DNA of 64,000 nucleotides from Pseudobutyrivibrio sp. (GCF_015057185.1 NZ_SVEV01000003.1:1-64000), one strand, 5' to 3'. Shown: positions 26,412 through 36,095, numbered from the stretch's first letter. The notes: a model not told the origin generated them from the sequence alone. Numbers and translations: made by a program.

Positions 26412-27788
26412 ATGAATAGTAAAAGTGTAGAAACAGGAAAAAAGATTTTTAGATTTGTGAGCAGCGTGGTGTTAGTAGCAGTACTAGCCGCGCTTTTTGC
26501 AGTTATGTGGTATTTGCGTTTACAGATGCTTATGCCAACAAGATTTTTAGGATTAGGAAATTATTTGATGATTGGTTTGTACACAGTACTTACCATTTTG
26601 ATGATTAATACCTTCAAGGGCTTTAATATTGGTAGTGGACGAATTTCCATTTTGACAATGTCGCAGGCCATTGCAATGGGCCTTGTAAACATATTGGAGT
26701 TCATAATTGTTATTTTGATGACCCGAATCAAGGTATTAATGTGGATAACTCTTGCATATATCGTTGTGCTGACAGTTGCGCAGGCATTTGCAGTCCTTGC
26801 CATAACATTTATTAGCACAAAGCTTTATCGTGCAGTGTTCCCACCATTTTCGATTTTGAATATTTACGGCGAATATGAGAACAACCTTGTTGTTAAAATG
26901 AATCGCCGAGGAGATAAATACAATATTACAGGTGAAATGAGCTGTAAGGAGCCTTTGGATAAAATCACAAAGGAGCTTGAAAATTACGACGCAGTCCTTA
27001 TAAATGATGTACCAGCTGAGACTAGAAATGACATTATCAAGGCTTGCTTTGCAACTGACAAACGAGTTTATTTCACTCCAAAGATTTCAGATATTCTCAT
27101 CAAGGGCTCAGAAGAGGTCAACCTTTTCGATACACCTTTGTACCTTTGCAAAAATGTAGGAATGGATGGCATTTCATCAGCAATCAAGAGAATGGGTGAT
27201 ATTTTGATTTCAGGAATCGGAATCATCCTTTCATCCCCAATTATGTTGGTGACAGCTATACTTATCCACAAATATGACGGCGGACCGGTATTTTATAAAC
27301 AAACTCGCTGCACAATCGGTGGAAAAGAATATCAGATTATGAAATTCCGTTCAATGATTACTGATGCAGAAAAGGACGGCAAGGCTCGTCTTGCCAGCGA
27401 GAACGACGATAGAATCACACCTATCGGTCACTTCATTCGCGCAACTAGAATTGATGAACTGCCACAGTTCTTCAACATTCTCAAGGGCGAGATGTCCGTA
27501 GTTGGCCCACGTCCAGAGAGACCAGAGATTATTGCAGAATATGTAAAAGATGTTCCAGAATTTGCTTTCCGTACCCACGTAAAGGCAGGTCTCACAGGCT
27601 ACGCTCAGGTTTACGGAAAATACAATACAACATCCTACGACAAGCTCAAGCTTGATATGATCTACTGCGAGAAATGCTCAGTACTTTTAGACATCCAGCT
27701 TATCCTTATGACACTTCGCGTTATCTTTACAAAGGATGCCACCGAAGGTGTGGAAGAAGGCGCAGTAAACGCAAACGTACGTAAATAA
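26412..27788 (+). CDS. Polyprenyl-phosphate sugar phosphotransferase (initiating enzyme 1)
   Basis: A 458-residue polyprenol phosphoglycosyl transferase of the WbaP/WcaJ type. About four or five N-terminal membrane helices (residues 13-135), a soluble nucleotide-binding-like domain (about 140-255), then a C-terminal catalytic domain with a membrane-dipping helix (ILSSPIMLVTAILI). Signature motifs are KFRSMITDAE, TRIDELPQFFNILKG and VGPRPERPE. It transfers a sugar phosphate to undecaprenyl phosphate, starting repeat-unit assembly. A paralogue is at 58846. No good ribosome site is seen before ATG 26412, which starts right after the outer family A element. Confidence 0.88.
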   Translation: MNSKSVETGKKIFRFVSSVVLVAVLAALFAVMWYLRLQMLMPTRFLGLGNYLMIGLYTVLTILMINTFKGFNIGSGRISILTMSQAIAMGLVNILEFIIVILMTRIKVLMWITLAYIVVLTVAQAFAVLAITFISTKLYRAVFPPFSILNIYGEYENNLVVKMNRRGDKYNITGEMSCKEPLDKITKELENYDAVLINDVPAETRNDIIKACFATDKRVYFTPKISDILIKGSEEVNLFDTPLYLCKNVGMDGISSAIKRMGDILISGIGIILSSPIMLVTAILIHKYDGGPVFYKQTRCTIGGKEYQIMKFRSMITDAEKDGKARLASENDDRITPIGHFIRATRIDELPQFFNILKGEMSVVGPRPERPEIIAEYVKDVPEFAFRTHVKAGLTGYAQVYGKYNTTSYDKLKLDMIYCEKCSVLLDIQLILMTLRVIFTKDATEGVEEGAVNANVRK

Positions 27789-27873
27789 ACGTAATTCATA
27801 AAAGTTAATAAACTAGCGATTTATTCAAACTAAAAGTAGATTTATAAAACATTATTAAATCACACTAAAAATA

Positions 27874-27956
27874 GGTTGTAGATAACAAACAGTTTTTCTC
27901 TGAAGATGACGTGTTAGTCATCGTAAGAGAATAAAGTGTTTGTTATCGTAACAACC
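27874..27956 (+). repeat. Family A structured element before a glycosyltransferase gene
   Basis: Outer stem GGTTGT/ACAACC; internal loop AG against CGTA; ATAACAAAC/GTTTGTTAT pairs perfectly; TTCTCT/AGAGAA; apical GATGAC-GTGTTA-GTCATC. GGGAGA follows directly. Confidence 0.85.
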
Positions 27957-27974
27957 GGGAGAGATATTTTAAAA

Positions 27975-29186
27975 ATGAAAAAGGCTTTGATGCATGGTCA
28001 CACGGCTTATATGGTGACCCAGTTTAATGTAGATAATATAAAGATTTTGCAGAACCTAGGCTATGAGGTTGATGTGGCCTGTTGTTGGAATGACGACGAC
28101 AGTGCACTTTCGCCAGAGGCTCTAAAGGATCGTAGAAAATTGCTTGATGACCTTGGCTGCCGAGTTATCGAGACAGCCAGCCTCAGAAAGATTTTTAATA
28201 TTTCTGAGCTCAGGACAGCCTATAAACAATTGAAAACTGAAGTGGAAAACAATAAATACGAAATTGTCCACACCCAGTCTCCTATAGGTGGAGTTATTTG
28301 TAGACTGGCCTGCAAAAAAGCAAGAAAGCTTTATGGAACAAAGGTTATTTATGCAGCCCACGGCTTTCACTTTTTCAAGGGAGCACCACTTAAGAACTGG
28401 TTGGTGTTCTACAATGTGGAAAAGTACTGTAGTAAATTCACTGATCTGTTGATAACCATCAACAAAGAGGACTATGCTAACGCACAAAAGTTTAAAGCTA
28501 AAAAAGTAGCTTACGTTCCAGGAGCTGGAGTTGATACTCACAAATTTGTAGCCAGCGATGGCGCTCGCGAGAAAATTAGAGCAGAGCTTGGAATCGATGC
28601 AGACACAAACGTCCTACTATCTGTTGGTGAATTGATTCCTAGAAAGAATCACATCGAAGTTCTCAAAGCCTTGGCGATTATGAAAAAGCAGGGAATGCTT
28701 TATAGCCCAGATGGTGACGACCGCGTTGAACCAAAGTACAAATTAAAATACTTAATCGCTGGTCGTGGAAAAATTGCTCAGGAGCTTGAGCATTCCATCA
28801 AGGAAATGGGACTTGAGGATTATGTCATGATGCTTGGCTTTAGACGTGATGTTGCTGATGTTTTCGCCGCTAGTGACATTTATGTTTTCCCATCCCACCA
28901 AGAGGGACTTCCAGTGGCTTTGATGGAGGCAATGTCCGTAGGACTTCCTGTAGTATGCAGTAGAATCCGTGGCAACACAGACCTAATCGAGGAGGGCAAA
29001 GGTGGTTACTTATTTGATTCCCACCGTGAGTCCACACTTGTTCAGGCCATAAAAAAAGCCTTGGCAGATTCTCCAACTGCCCGCGAGACCATGGGCAACA
29101 CCAATATCGAAATAATGAAAAATTTCGATATCCAAACCGTAGATAATGTTATGCAAGATATTTATCAAAACGTAATTAATGATTAA
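27975..29186 (+). CDS. Glycosyltransferase family 4, EpsD-like
   Basis: A 403-residue GT-B enzyme. The start at 27975 (MKKALMHGHTAYMVTQF) is chosen because the longer frame begins inside the family A stem. HTQSPIGGVICRLA (about residue 93) and AAHGFHFFKGAP are typical of EpsD/CapM-like transferases. The donor-site motif PSHQEGLPVALMEAMSVG at about residue 305 and GADTHKF-like VPGAGVDTHKF complete the match. Cytoplasmic, probably adding the second or third sugar to the lipid-linked chain; donor unknown. Confidence 0.85.
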   Translation: MKKALMHGHTAYMVTQFNVDNIKILQNLGYEVDVACCWNDDDSALSPEALKDRRKLLDDLGCRVIETASLRKIFNISELRTAYKQLKTEVENNKYEIVHTQSPIGGVICRLACKKARKLYGTKVIYAAHGFHFFKGAPLKNWLVFYNVEKYCSKFTDLLITINKEDYANAQKFKAKKVAYVPGAGVDTHKFVASDGAREKIRAELGIDADTNVLLSVGELIPRKNHIEVLKALAIMKKQGMLYSPDGDDRVEPKYKLKYLIAGRGKIAQELEHSIKEMGLEDYVMMLGFRRDVADVFAASDIYVFPSHQEGLPVALMEAMSVGLPVVCSRIRGNTDLIEEGKGGYLFDSHRESTLVQAIKKALADSPTARETMGNTNIEIMKNFDIQTVDNVMQDIYQNVIND

Positions 29187-29267
29187 TGTGATCAAATGGT
29201 AATGCAAGACTTAGTAGGTAATATAGTTTAATGTTTAGATTAGCGGACCGTTATCAGTCCTATATTA

Positions 29268-29357
29268 GGTAATTGTAGACATCAAGCTATTTATTCTCTG
29301 TAGATGACGTTTCAGTCATCGTAAGAGAATTAAATGCTTGTAGTCGTAACAATTACC
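29268..29357 (+). repeat. Family A structured element before a glycosyltransferase gene
   Basis: Outer stem GGTAATTGT/ACAATTACC (9 bp), loop AG against CGTA, CAAGC/GCTTG, ATTCTCT/AGAGAAT, apical GATGAC-GTTTCA-GTCATC. A further hairpin TAATATAG/CTATATTA lies just upstream (29218-29266). Confidence 0.85.
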
Positions 29358-29402
29358 GTAATAGAAGTATTTATTGGAACGGGACGCGGACTAGGAGTAA
29401 CT

Positions 29403-30497
29403 ATGATTATTTTGCATGTTTCTAAATCTAGTAAGTATAGTGGCATGGAAAATGTTGCAATAAACATTATTAATTCTATGCCGGAGGAGATCAAAAGCGT
29501 CTATTTGACTGCCACAGGCTCCATTGAAACCAAGCTTTTGGACCAGGACATTTCCTACATTGCAGTAGAGAAAGTCAATGAGGAGGCAATCAAAAAGGCC
29601 ATCGATGAGGTTAAACCAGACATTATCCACGCCTATGAGTACGAGTGCAGCCTTATGTGCACAAAGGTTACAGATACAATTCCTATTATTTCCCACTTGT
29701 ATTCCATTCCAAAGTGGGTTCAGAAAATAGGCACCAAATCCATTATTTATGGCGGAGCATGCAAGAATTTCACCAAGATTATCATCCCTATCAAAAGGGT
29801 AGAAGAAAAAGCATGGTTCAAGGATAAAATGGAAGGCAAAACCATCGTCCTTGGTACTCCTTTTAATGCAGTAAAAATTTTTGAAAAGGGTTATTTACCA
29901 GGCACTGAGATGTCAAAAGAAAAGCTGGCTGCTTATAAGTCAGACTTACTTTTTGTAGGTTATCTCACCGAGAACAAAAACCCATATGAATTCGTTAGAA
30001 TCGTTGCCGAGGTTATAAAGACACATCCAGACATCAAAGCCATCATGGTTGGCGGCGGAGATTTAGGAAGTGAGACCTTGGAGCTTATCAATAAAATGGG
30101 ACTAGGCGACCACATCAAAATGGTGGGCCTACAGCATAATCCTTACGTCTATATGAACCAGACTCGAGTATTGGTAGCGCCTTCTAAATTCGAAGGCTTT
30201 GGAATGGCAGCCGTAGAGGCAATGGCTTTTGGCAAGCCTGTTGTCGCCAGCAAGGTTGGCGGCTTAATCGAGAATGTGGATGACGACTGCGGCAAAATTT
30301 GCGGCACAGACAAAAAGCCAATTGATAGGGAAGCATTTGTGAATAACATCGTGGAACTATTGGACAATGACGAGATTTATAGGATGAAGTCAGAGGGGGC
30401 AAGAAGACGTGCCAAAGAGCTCAATAACTTTGACACATTCATGGAAGAAGTATTAAAGATTTATGAAGATGTTTACAACACTGTTAAACAAAATTAA
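29403..30497 (+). CDS. Glycosyltransferase family 4
   Basis: A 364-residue GT-B protein starting MIILHVSKSSKYSGMENV, with TAGGAG upstream of ATG 29403; an in-frame extension to 29334 enters the family A stem. Donor motif APSKFEGFGMAAVEAMAFG at about residue 260. It is a clear paralogue of the GT4 at 6463. Its 3' end overlaps the flippase gene by 35 bases, implying coupled translation and a linked role in finishing the repeat unit. Donor and acceptor are unknown. Confidence 0.85.
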   Translation: MIILHVSKSSKYSGMENVAINIINSMPEEIKSVYLTATGSIETKLLDQDISYIAVEKVNEEAIKKAIDEVKPDIIHAYEYECSLMCTKVTDTIPIISHLYSIPKWVQKIGTKSIIYGGACKNFTKIIIPIKRVEEKAWFKDKMEGKTIVLGTPFNAVKIFEKGYLPGTEMSKEKLAAYKSDLLFVGYLTENKNPYEFVRIVAEVIKTHPDIKAIMVGGGDLGSETLELINKMGLGDHIKMVGLQHNPYVYMNQTRVLVAPSKFEGFGMAAVEAMAFGKPVVASKVGGLIENVDDDCGKICGTDKKPIDREAFVNNIVELLDNDEIYRMKSEGARRRAKELNNFDTFMEEVLKIYEDVYNTVKQN

Positions 30498-31911
30498 AAG
30501 TGCAGATTTTATACTAGTGACAATGTCCACCGTTGCGTGTTCGGCAATGTCATTCATATTTAATGTTTATTCAAAATCCATCGTGGCAGATTTTCCAATG
30601 GGAATTTATAGTACATGTCTTATCGCTATGACATACATGAACTATGCGCAGTTTGGAGTTTTGAATGCATACAATAGAGATTACCCTCAGGCTCTAGGTC
30701 GCAAGGACTATGAGCAGGCTAAACGTCTTAAAAATTCAGCAATGACATTTATGCTAATGATATATTTGCTGATATTTGTAGTGTTTGAGGCATGGGTAGT
30801 GATTTTTTACCACGGCAAAATTGCAGATGATGTATATCAGGGCTACTATGCATTTGGTTATGCCATGTGCCCAATCTTGATTCTCCTAAAGAGCTTTGAC
30901 GACATGTCAAATTACACAGTGAGAATGAATGGCAAATATAATAAATCCGCAGGAATCGGCTTGGCTCGAACAGTTATTGCCCTTGTACTTGGCATTTTAT
31001 GCCTCAGGGCATTTGGATACTATGGTCTATATAGTATGTCCATTATTTCTGCCGCCCTTGGAATTGTCATGTTCCACAAGGATTCTCTAAAGGGAGCTAG
31101 ACTTGATTTTGACTTTACCTTTATGAAAGGCATGATTATAGCAGGCCTTCCACTTTTGATAAACAGCCTGATTTGGACTATCGTTCAAAGTGTTGATAAA
31201 TTTGTTATTTTAGGTTTCTTAACCACCAAGGATTTGGGTACCTACTCAGTTCCTACAATGGGATTTACCACAATGGTTCTTGTGCCACAGACCATTTCTC
31301 AGGTTTTCTACATCAAAATTAATCATCTTTATGGTGCTAATTCCGATGAGAATCAGCTCCTTGAGAAAGCTAGCTTTTTCACAGCTATCACAGCTGCCGT
31401 TTCAGGAGCAGCCTGCGTGTTTGTGTTCTACATCATGCCTATATTCGTTGGCAGATTCATGCCAATGTACACAAATGGTAATACCGCAACACAAATCCTT
31501 ATCATTGGCGTGGCAGTCTATTCCACAACAATGGTATTTGGCAACATTTTCAGTGTATTAAAGCTTAACAAATCGCTGATTGCCAACTCAGTTGCCCTTT
31601 GTATTTTCAATGCAATTTTCTCATCAGCGCTAGTACTATTTGTTGACCACAGCATAAATATGGTTGCTATAGGAACCGGACTTTCCTACGCACTATATTC
31701 ACTGCTTTTGATAATAAAGCTTGCTAGAAGATTCAATTACTCAATGATAAAGCTACTTGGCTCTAGCTGGTTACCGCTACTGGCAATTGTGGTACCTGGA
31801 GTGATTTTCTATATGGTTATTCCTAACCTGTATGTGGCCGCAGCATTGGCTTTATTTACTATAATGTTGGTATGTGCTACACTATATAAGTTAATTTTCT
31901 CTAAAAGATAG
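30463..31911 (+). CDS. Wzx-type lipid-linked oligosaccharide flippase
   Basis: A 482-residue protein with about 12-14 hydrophobic segments throughout, of the MOP/polysaccharide-export family. It begins close to the first helix (ILVTMSTVACSAMSF), with internal features such as GLPLLINSLIWTIVQSVDKF (helix with Asp-Lys) matching family members. It would move undecaprenyl-linked repeat units across the membrane to the polymerase at 55239. It overlaps the upstream glycosyltransferase by 35 bases and is 8 bases from the next gene. Confidence 0.85.
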   Translation: MKMFTTLLNKIKSADFILVTMSTVACSAMSFIFNVYSKSIVADFPMGIYSTCLIAMTYMNYAQFGVLNAYNRDYPQALGRKDYEQAKRLKNSAMTFMLMIYLLIFVVFEAWVVIFYHGKIADDVYQGYYAFGYAMCPILILLKSFDDMSNYTVRMNGKYNKSAGIGLARTVIALVLGILCLRAFGYYGLYSMSIISAALGIVMFHKDSLKGARLDFDFTFMKGMIIAGLPLLINSLIWTIVQSVDKFVILGFLTTKDLGTYSVPTMGFTTMVLVPQTISQVFYIKINHLYGANSDENQLLEKASFFTAITAAVSGAACVFVFYIMPIFVGRFMPMYTNGNTATQILIIGVAVYSTTMVFGNIFSVLKLNKSLIANSVALCIFNAIFSSALVLFVDHSINMVAIGTGLSYALYSLLLIIKLARRFNYSMIKLLGSSWLPLLAIVVPGVIFYMVIPNLYVAAALALFTIMLVCATLYKLIFSKR

Positions 31912-31919
31912 GAAAAAAT

Positions 31920-33356
31920 ATGTATAATTTATGCTTCATGGCCCGTCGTCCATTCGACGATTTGTCGCCAGGAATATATAAACAAATTAGAAAAGAACAG
32001 GACCCAGAGGCTAATGCCATTTTTATCACCTGCGATTGCAAGGAGTCAGAGTACATCAGAAAGAAATTTGATGCCAACGACAAGCAGGTGACAGTGGTTG
32101 AGCTTTCTGCCTTCATGAATGAGCATTGGGACGAGTTCACACTTGAGAAGCTTTCATACTATGAGAAAAAGTATGATGCATCCCCAATGTGGAAATACAT
32201 TTACTCAGATAGATTTTTGATTTATCGCAATTACGATTATTGCGTGCACACAGCAGCAGGCTTGTTTGCTTTCTGGGAGCACGTTTTCACAACCTACAAG
32301 GTTGACTTCTACTATGATGAGGTTATTGCCACACTGTTTACCTATGTAGCTTATTTGGTAGGGAAAAAGGTAGGCACCCATTATTACACACTGATGCTTA
32401 TGCGTTCGGTGGGAATGGATTTGACTCATCACTATATTTTAAATGATCCATTCGAGATGATTTACGATATGCCCGAGGATTATGCTACTAGAGAGTACAC
32501 TCCAGAGCAGCTAAAGGCAGCGGATGAATTTTTGGCAGGCTTTGAGGAAAAGCATTCCAAGCCTGCATTTATGCAGTTTTCGGGACGCAAGCCTAAATGG
32601 AAAATGAGCTTTTTTACTCTTCCTTTCTTATGGATTCGACAGAGATATTTCAATCCACATGCAATGGACAAGGGCTCATATATTTACTACAAGGCTTACG
32701 AGCGCTCGATGGAGCAGATAAAGTTCTACTTCCGCTACAAGGCTAGTAGAAAATATTACAACAAGGCTGACCTTTCAAAGAAGTTCGTTTATTTCCCACT
32801 TCATTTGCAGCCTGAGGCATCCACCATCGTGTGTGCCCAGAAATACGAAAAGCAGCTTTATTTCTTAGATAATTTGGCAAAGTCCCTTCCAGCAGATACT
32901 GTGATTTACTGCAAGGAGCACTATTCATTCCTTGGTAGCAGGGACAATAGCTTTTATAGAGCTTTAAAGGAATATCCAAATATCGTGCTGATTGACCCAT
33001 GGGAGGATAGCTTCCAGCTCATTGAGCATTGTGAATGCGTAGCTACACTTACCGGCACTGCAGGCCAGGAGGCAATGATGCTCCGGCGCCCTGTTATCAT
33101 GGGCGGAGACATTCTCTATGAGAATGCACCAGGTGTCATGAGAATAGATGACATTTTCGGAAATTATGAGAGCGCAATGGCAAATTGGAAAAAGCCAGAG
33201 CGTGAAGAAATAGTTAAATACTTGGCAGCATATATGTCTTGCGCCCGCCCAGGCAACACCTACGCCATGAGCGACGCCCGCCTAACCGACGACAACTGCC
33301 GTCTGTTAGCAAAATCAATGTACGATTATTTTAAAGAGCAAAAGCCAATTATGTAA
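31920..33356 (+). CDS. Capsule-type glycosyltransferase (KpsC/KpsS-like C-terminal half)
   Basis: A 478-residue soluble protein. The N-terminal half is not recognised. The C-terminal half resembles the Capsule_synth family: KFVYFPLHLQPEASTI at about residue 288, then QLYFLDNLAKSLP, IYCKEHYS and TLTGTAGQEAMMLRRPVIMG. Known members KpsC and KpsS add Kdo from CMP-Kdo. Since this locus encodes a CMP-nonulosonate pathway, a role as the nonulosonate transferase is a reasonable inference, not a demonstrated one. Many aromatic residues (Tyr, Trp) and no membrane helix. Confidence 0.65.
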   Translation: MYNLCFMARRPFDDLSPGIYKQIRKEQDPEANAIFITCDCKESEYIRKKFDANDKQVTVVELSAFMNEHWDEFTLEKLSYYEKKYDASPMWKYIYSDRFLIYRNYDYCVHTAAGLFAFWEHVFTTYKVDFYYDEVIATLFTYVAYLVGKKVGTHYYTLMLMRSVGMDLTHHYILNDPFEMIYDMPEDYATREYTPEQLKAADEFLAGFEEKHSKPAFMQFSGRKPKWKMSFFTLPFLWIRQRYFNPHAMDKGSYIYYKAYERSMEQIKFYFRYKASRKYYNKADLSKKFVYFPLHLQPEASTIVCAQKYEKQLYFLDNLAKSLPADTVIYCKEHYSFLGSRDNSFYRALKEYPNIVLIDPWEDSFQLIEHCECVATLTGTAGQEAMMLRRPVIMGGDILYENAPGVMRIDDIFGNYESAMANWKKPEREEIVKYLAAYMSCARPGNTYAMSDARLTDDNCRLLAKSMYDYFKEQKPIM

Positions 33357-33384
33357 TTTATTAGTTTAATAGAATTATAGAAAG

Positions 33385-33469
33385 CAAAACCAGTTAACAA
33401 TTATTTGTTCTCTGGAACGAACGTGTTAGTGAGTGAAAGAGAATCAATTGATTGTTAACGTAGGTTTTG
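33385..33469 (+). repeat. Family A structured element before legB
   Basis: Outer stem CAAAACC/GGTTTTG, TTAACAAT/ATTGTTAA, TTCTCT/AGAGAA, apical AC-GTGTTA-GT. The internal loop is slightly altered (CGTA kept, AG partly lost). Confidence 0.75.
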
Positions 33470-33486
33470 TCTAAAGGAGTAAAAAC

Positions 33487-34464
33487 ATGAGTAAAGTTTT
33501 GGTAACAGGATCTGATGGTTTTATCGGATCTCACTTAGTTGAGGAACTTGTAAAAAAAGGATATGAAGTAAGAGCATTTGTTTACTACAATTCATTTAAT
33601 AATTGGGGATGGCTCGACACACTTCCAAAGGAAATCATGGACCATGTAGAGGTATTTGCAGGTGATGTTCGTGATCCTAATGGTGTTAGAGAGTCTATGA
33701 AGGGCGTGGATGCAGTATTCCACCTTGCAGCCCTCATTGCTATCCCATTTTCATACCATAGCCCAGACGCTTATGTAGACACAAATATCAAGGGTACACT
33801 TAATGTTCTTCAGGCAGCTAGAGACCTTGGCACACGTGTACTTGTTACATCTACATCAGAGGTTTATGGTACAGCTCAGTACGTGCCAATCGACGAGAAG
33901 CACCCATACCAGGGCCAGTCTCCATACTCAGCTACTAAAATTGGTGCTGATAGACTTGCTGAGTCATTCTATCGTTCATTCGATTTGCCTGTAACAATCG
34001 TGCGCCCATTCAACACATTTGGTCCACGTCAGTCAGCTCGTGCGGTTATTCCTACAATCATCACACAGCTTCTTGCAGGCAAGGAAGAAATCAAGCTTGG
34101 TTCACTTACACCAACACGTGATTTCAACTATGTAAAGGATACTGCTAATGGTTTCATCGCTATGTATGAGAGCGACAAGACCATCGGTCAGGAAATCAAT
34201 ATTGCAACACAAAAGGAAATCTCAATCGGACAGCTTGCAGAAGAGCTCATCCGTCAGATTAATCCTAACGCTCGCATCATCTGCGACGAGGATAGACTTC
34301 GCCCAGAGAAATCAGAGGTAAATCGTCTTCTCGGTTCCAACGAGAAAATCCTTCGCCTCACAGACTGGAAGCCACAGTACACCTTCGAGCAAGGCCTCGC
34401 TGAGACCATCGAATTCCTTCGTGGCAACCTCGACAAGTACAAGGTAGATATTTACAACATCTAG
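33487..34464 (+). CDS. legB: Nucleotide-GlcNAc 4,6-dehydratase, legionaminic acid pathway
   Basis: A 325-residue extended SDR. NAD loop GSDGFIGSH at residues 8-16, TSTSEVYGTAQ (catalytic Thr/Ser region) at about 120, SPYSATKIGADRL (Tyr-Lys) at about 145. The sequence around FVYYNSFNNWGWLD and FNTFGPRQSARAVIPTII is characteristic of LegB-type dehydratases, which form the 4-keto-6-deoxy sugar. With legC, a PtmE-like guanylyltransferase, legI and legF elsewhere in the locus, assignment to CMP-legionaminic acid synthesis is strong. Confidence 0.88.
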   Translation: MSKVLVTGSDGFIGSHLVEELVKKGYEVRAFVYYNSFNNWGWLDTLPKEIMDHVEVFAGDVRDPNGVRESMKGVDAVFHLAALIAIPFSYHSPDAYVDTNIKGTLNVLQAARDLGTRVLVTSTSEVYGTAQYVPIDEKHPYQGQSPYSATKIGADRLAESFYRSFDLPVTIVRPFNTFGPRQSARAVIPTIITQLLAGKEEIKLGSLTPTRDFNYVKDTANGFIAMYESDKTIGQEINIATQKEISIGQLAEELIRQINPNARIICDEDRLRPEKSEVNRLLGSNEKILRLTDWKPQYTFEQGLAETIEFLRGNLDKYKVDIYNI

Positions 34465-34473
34465 TCCACACGT

Positions 34474-34525
34474 GCCGTGCACATTAATGCATATATGGTA
34501 GCTGGTCTACCCGCGCCGTGCACAT
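34474..34525. repeat. Short direct repeat after legB
   Basis: GCCGTGCACAT-AATG occurs at 34474 and 34515, 41 bp apart, each containing the palindrome GTGCAC. Function unknown. Confidence 0.45.
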
Positions 34526-34580
34526 CAATGAATCTGGATGGTATTTGTAAATTATTATTAAGTATTAAATATTTAGATGA

Positions 34581-34671
34581 GTAAATTGTAAGTAACAAGC
34601 TATTTGTTCTCTGAAGGCTGACGTTTTAGTCACCGTAAGAGAATCAAATGCTTGTGACTGTAACAATTTAC
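34581..34671 (+). repeat. Family A structured element before legC
   Basis: Outer stem GTAAATTGT/ACAATTTAC (9 bp), AACAAGC/GCTTGTG, TTCTCT/AGAGAA, apical TGAC-GTTTTA-GTCA. Preceded by TTTAGATGAG, also seen before the elements at 35942 and 60270. Confidence 0.85.
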
Positions 34672-34698
34672 GGACTATAGTTTAAGAGGTAATTAAAA

Positions 34699-35862
34699 AT
34701 GTCAGATGAATTTATTGCACTTTCTGTGCCAAATCTTAAGGGAAATGAATTGAAGTATGTTACAGATGCAGTTGAGACTGAGTGGGTTTCCACCGCTGGT
34801 CCATATGTATCAGATTTTGAAAAGAAGATTGCCGAGTATGTCAAGGCTCCAGCAGCTGTCAGCACACAAAACGGTACTTCAGCACTTCATGTGAGCTTAT
34901 TGCTTTGTGGTGTTACTAGAGAGGATGCGGTTATCGTTCCTACTCTTACATTTATCGCAGCAGTAAACCCTACAAAGTACATTGGCGCTGAGCCTATTTT
35001 CATGGACTGTGATGATAGCCTTTGCATGGACCCTGTCAAGCTCAAGAAATTCTGCGAGACAGAGTGTGATTTCGTAAATGGCAATCTTATCGATAGAACT
35101 ACAGGTCGCCATATTAAGGCAATGGTAGTTGTTCACGTATTCGGAAATATGGCAGACATGGAAGCAATCATGGACATTGCCAGAGAGTACAATATCAAGG
35201 TAGTTGAGGATGCAACAGAAGCTCTCGGCACATACTACACAGAGGGTAGATATGCTGGAAAGTTCGCTGGTACAATCGGTGATTTAGGCTGCTATTCCTT
35301 CAACGGCAACAAAATCATCACTACTGGTGGTGGCGGCATGATTGTTTCAAACAATCAGCAGGTACTTGATCATGCTAAGCACCTTACTACACAGGCCAAG
35401 GCAGACCAGGCTAATTTCATCCATGATGAAATCGGATTCAATTACCGTATGACAAACCTTCAGGCAGCACTTGGACTTGCACAGCTTGAGCAGCTCGAGG
35501 ACTTCATCAAGACAAAAGAAGCAAATTACCATAGATACAAGGATGCCATCGACAAAATGGATGGACTTCATGTTCAGGATTTCCGCGACGGCATCCGCAG
35601 CAACTACTGGTTCTACTCAGTAGTATTTGAAAATGATGAGACTGGTCGTGATCGCCTCATCGAAGAGCTCAAGGAAAACCACATCCAGTCCCGTCCAATT
35701 TGGGGTCTTATCTCTGATCAGGTTCCATACAAGGGTGCACGCTGCTACGAGCTCGAAAAGGCACCATGGTACTGGCACCGCGTTGTAAACGTACCATGCT
35801 CAACAAACCTCGACGAGGCAGGCGTTGACCGCGTCCTCGACGTAATCCGAAACTTCAAATAA
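34699..35862 (+). CDS. legC: PLP-dependent aminotransferase, legionaminic acid pathway
   Basis: A 387-residue DegT/DnrJ/EryC1 aminotransferase. The PLP lysine lies in SFNGNKIITTGGGG at about residue 205; AVSTQNGTSALHVSL and VVEDATEALG are family motifs. LegC members carry the start IALSVPNLKGNELKYV. It would aminate the 4-keto product of LegB using glutamate. GAGGT lies before the ATG. Confidence 0.9.
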   Translation: MSDEFIALSVPNLKGNELKYVTDAVETEWVSTAGPYVSDFEKKIAEYVKAPAAVSTQNGTSALHVSLLLCGVTREDAVIVPTLTFIAAVNPTKYIGAEPIFMDCDDSLCMDPVKLKKFCETECDFVNGNLIDRTTGRHIKAMVVVHVFGNMADMEAIMDIAREYNIKVVEDATEALGTYYTEGRYAGKFAGTIGDLGCYSFNGNKIITTGGGGMIVSNNQQVLDHAKHLTTQAKADQANFIHDEIGFNYRMTNLQAALGLAQLEQLEDFIKTKEANYHRYKDAIDKMDGLHVQDFRDGIRSNYWFYSVVFENDETGRDRLIEELKENHIQSRPIWGLISDQVPYKGARCYELEKAPWYWHRVVNVPCSTNLDEAGVDRVLDVIRNFK

Positions 35863-35941
35863 CGTGGCAACAATGCTCGTTTCTGAGTAATTGAAATGCC
35901 CACAAACAAAAATCTTTAGATGAGCATAGAATTTAACGAAG

Positions 35942-36062
35942 ACATATAATAGTGCAAGCTTACCGTAGAGCACACTCGTTACTTAGATGGTGCGAAGCAG
36001 CATCTTACGTAACGTGAGTAGTGCGGCAAGAGCGCAAGCGTGTAAGCGGTACTATTATATGT
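35942..36062 (+). repeat. Family B structured leader before the ptmE-like gene
   Basis: A perfect 12-bp outer stem ACATATAATAGT/ACTATTATATGT encloses GCTTAC/GTAAGC, GCAC-CTC/GAG-GTGC and a central arm (GTTAC, TAGATG, GTGC-GAA-GCA, CATCT, GTAAC). The segment AAGAGCGCAAGCGTGT matches the rmlC leader. Confidence 0.7.
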
Positions 36063-36095
36063 ATGAGTTAAATATTATGCGGAGTAAAAAAATTT

